From the NCBI GenBank assembly GCA_003645845.1, contig QNCV01000109.1:1-7942 (forward strand): a DNA stretch of 7,942 nucleotides. The letters run 5' to 3'. Positions within the stretch are counted from its first letter, which is position 1. The number at the start of each line of letters is the position of its first letter. This DNA comes from Fidelibacterota bacterium (GTDB lineage Bacteria; Fidelibacterota; UBA2242). Position numbers and translations under genes: made by a program. Under the pieces are notes generated by a model. It searched no databases. It saw nothing but the letters and a program-made list of their open reading frames with translations, and was not told the DNA's origin. Shown here in pieces: positions 7,214 through 7,942 of the stretch.

Positions 7214-7360
7214 ATGAACAAAGCGCAGAAAGTACTCGCCGATACTAAAACACCCCATAAAGGCATGGAAGCGCTGAAAAAATACATCCCGCACTACTTC
7301 GACAAAAACAGTAATTTTGATATTGTCAAATTTACCACTAAACTTAAAACTAAGAACTAA
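7214..7360 (+). CDS. 48-residue ORF, possible 5' remnant of a DNA methyltransferase gene
   Basis: The frame starts at ATG 7214 after AAAGG (7202-7206) with 7 nt spacing and ends at TAA 7358-7360. The product is basic and has no membrane segment or catalytic motif. From memory, KTPHKGMEALKKYIPHYFD (residues 12-30) followed by NFDIVKF (34-40) resembles the extreme N-terminus of site-specific adenine methyltransferases of the type III Mod kind (…FD-x-x-G-x-FD-x-x-KF…). Those proteins are several hundred residues long, so this would be a truncated remnant or a short upstream product. The 3' end is a low-complexity run of AAACT-like words (about 7338-7362). The AlbA_2 gene begins 5 bp after the stop, so the two are probably on one transcript. 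If the resemblance is false, this is simply an unrecognised small protein. The ribosome site and conserved-looking sequence make it likely to be, or to have been, a real gene. Confidence 0.6.
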   Translation: MNKAQKVLADTKTPHKGMEALKKYIPHYFDKNSNFDIVKFTTKLKTKN

Positions 7361-7365
7361 AACGA

Positions 7366-7942
7366 ATGCCCGAAACCCATCACATAGAATATAAAAGCCG
7401 ACTTACCGGTGATGTTGACCTGGAAAAAGAGATAATCGCCTTTTTAAATACCCGCGAAGGCGGAAAAATTTACATTGGAATCGATAAAACAGGAAAAGTT
7501 GTAGGAGTAGCTGACACAGACAGTCTGATGCTCAGGATTAAAGACCGTATAAAAAACAATATATTACCCTCGGCAATGGGGCTATTTGACGTAGTAGTCG
7601 AAACCCTTGAGCAAAAAAATGTAATTAAGATTATTGTAGCTGCCGGAAGTGAAAAACCTTACTATAAAAAACGATACGGTATGACGGAAAAAGGCTGCTA
7701 CATAAGGATAGGTACAGCCGCCGAACCCATGCCCCAGAATTTAATAGAAAAACTATTTGCAGGCAGAACAAGAAATTCTATCAGTAAAATACAAGCGCCC
7801 CGCTCCAATCTGAGTTTTGAGCAATTGCGTATCTACTACGAAGAAAAAGGCATTCTTCTGAACAAGCAATTTAAACAAAATCTTGAACTGCTTACAAAAG
7901 AAGGTCAATTAAACTATGTAGGCTATTTGCTTGCCGACCAAA
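7366..7942 (+). CDS. AlbA_2/Schlafen-domain putative ATP-binding protein (3' end outside window)
   Basis: The frame is open for 192 codons plus one base to the window edge. The N-terminal part is an AlbA_2 (Schlafen AlbA-like, formerly divergent AAA_4) domain: IEYKSRLTGD (7-16), AFLNTREGGKIYIGID (25-40) with the typical N-T-x-x-GG turn, GKVVGV (43-48), and YIRIGTAAEPMP (112-123). Residues about 148-192 (LSFEQLRIYYEEKG, LLTKEGQLNYVGYLLADQ) match the linker region that, in the usual 400-500-residue members of this family, leads to a RecG-like C-terminal ATPase (HATPase_c_4) domain; that part is not visible. Such proteins are often annotated as RNA-binding or ATP-binding regulators and recur in defence islands. 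The ATG at 7366 has only a weak ribosome site and lies 5 bp after the preceding stop, suggesting translation by coupling or reinitiation. Gene function is not established by sequence alone. Confidence 0.85.
   Translation, partial: MPETHHIEYKSRLTGDVDLEKEIIAFLNTREGGKIYIGIDKTGKVVGVADTDSLMLRIKDRIKNNILPSAMGLFDVVVETLEQKNVIKIIVAAGSEKPYYKKRYGMTEKGCYIRIGTAAEPMPQNLIEKLFAGRTRNSISKIQAPRSNLSFEQLRIYYEEKGILLNKQFKQNLELLTKEGQLNYVGYLLADQ

Overview
The window carries three complete genes on the minus strand (a ZIP-family metal transporter, glucose-6-phosphate isomerase and a membrane-attached flavodoxin/ferredoxin-like protein). A very long secreted-protein gene runs off the left edge, also on the minus strand. 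Two genes lie on the plus strand at the right edge: a 48-codon ORF and an AlbA_2/Schlafen-type gene that runs off the window. All calls rest on reading motifs in the translated sequence; no database search was possible.

Organism: a Gram-negative-type bacterium of moderate GC is likely. The left-edge protein combines a signal peptide, seven tandem carboxypeptidase-regulatory-like beta domains and a fibronectin-III-like segment. That architecture is common among secreted proteins of the Fibrobacterota-Chlorobiota-Bacteroidota group and of related candidate phyla (Calditrichota, Marinimicrobia and similar). This placement is inference, and no phylogenetic marker in the window settles it.

Layout: 1-2952 (-) is the secreted multidomain protein, with its start inside the window and its end outside. 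2953-3366 is a 414-bp AT-rich gap. It holds a candidate promoter and a 129-bp non-coding, MITE-like element (3184-3312) with perfect 9-bp terminal inverted repeats and abutting 7-bp direct repeats. 3367-4179 (-) is the ZIP transporter, which starts at TTG. 4180-4323 is a short gap with a 10-bp palindrome overlapping a possible -10 box. 4324-5979 (-) is pgi, and 5969-7123 (-) is the EFR1-like protein, whose 3' end overlaps the pgi start by 11 bp. 7124-7213 is a divergent intergenic region with a perfect 8-bp inverted repeat. 7214-7360 (+) and 7366-7942 (+, open) are the 48-codon ORF and the AlbA_2 gene, 5 bp apart.

How the parts relate: the EFR1-like gene and pgi look translationally coupled. 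The ZIP gene follows in the same direction with its own plausible regulatory site. The right-hand plus-strand pair is more A-rich by eye and resembles the edge of an accessory or defence-type region. The 48-codon ORF looks like the first part of a DNA methyltransferase cut short just before the AlbA_2 gene. That is a recollection-based hypothesis that the window cannot confirm.
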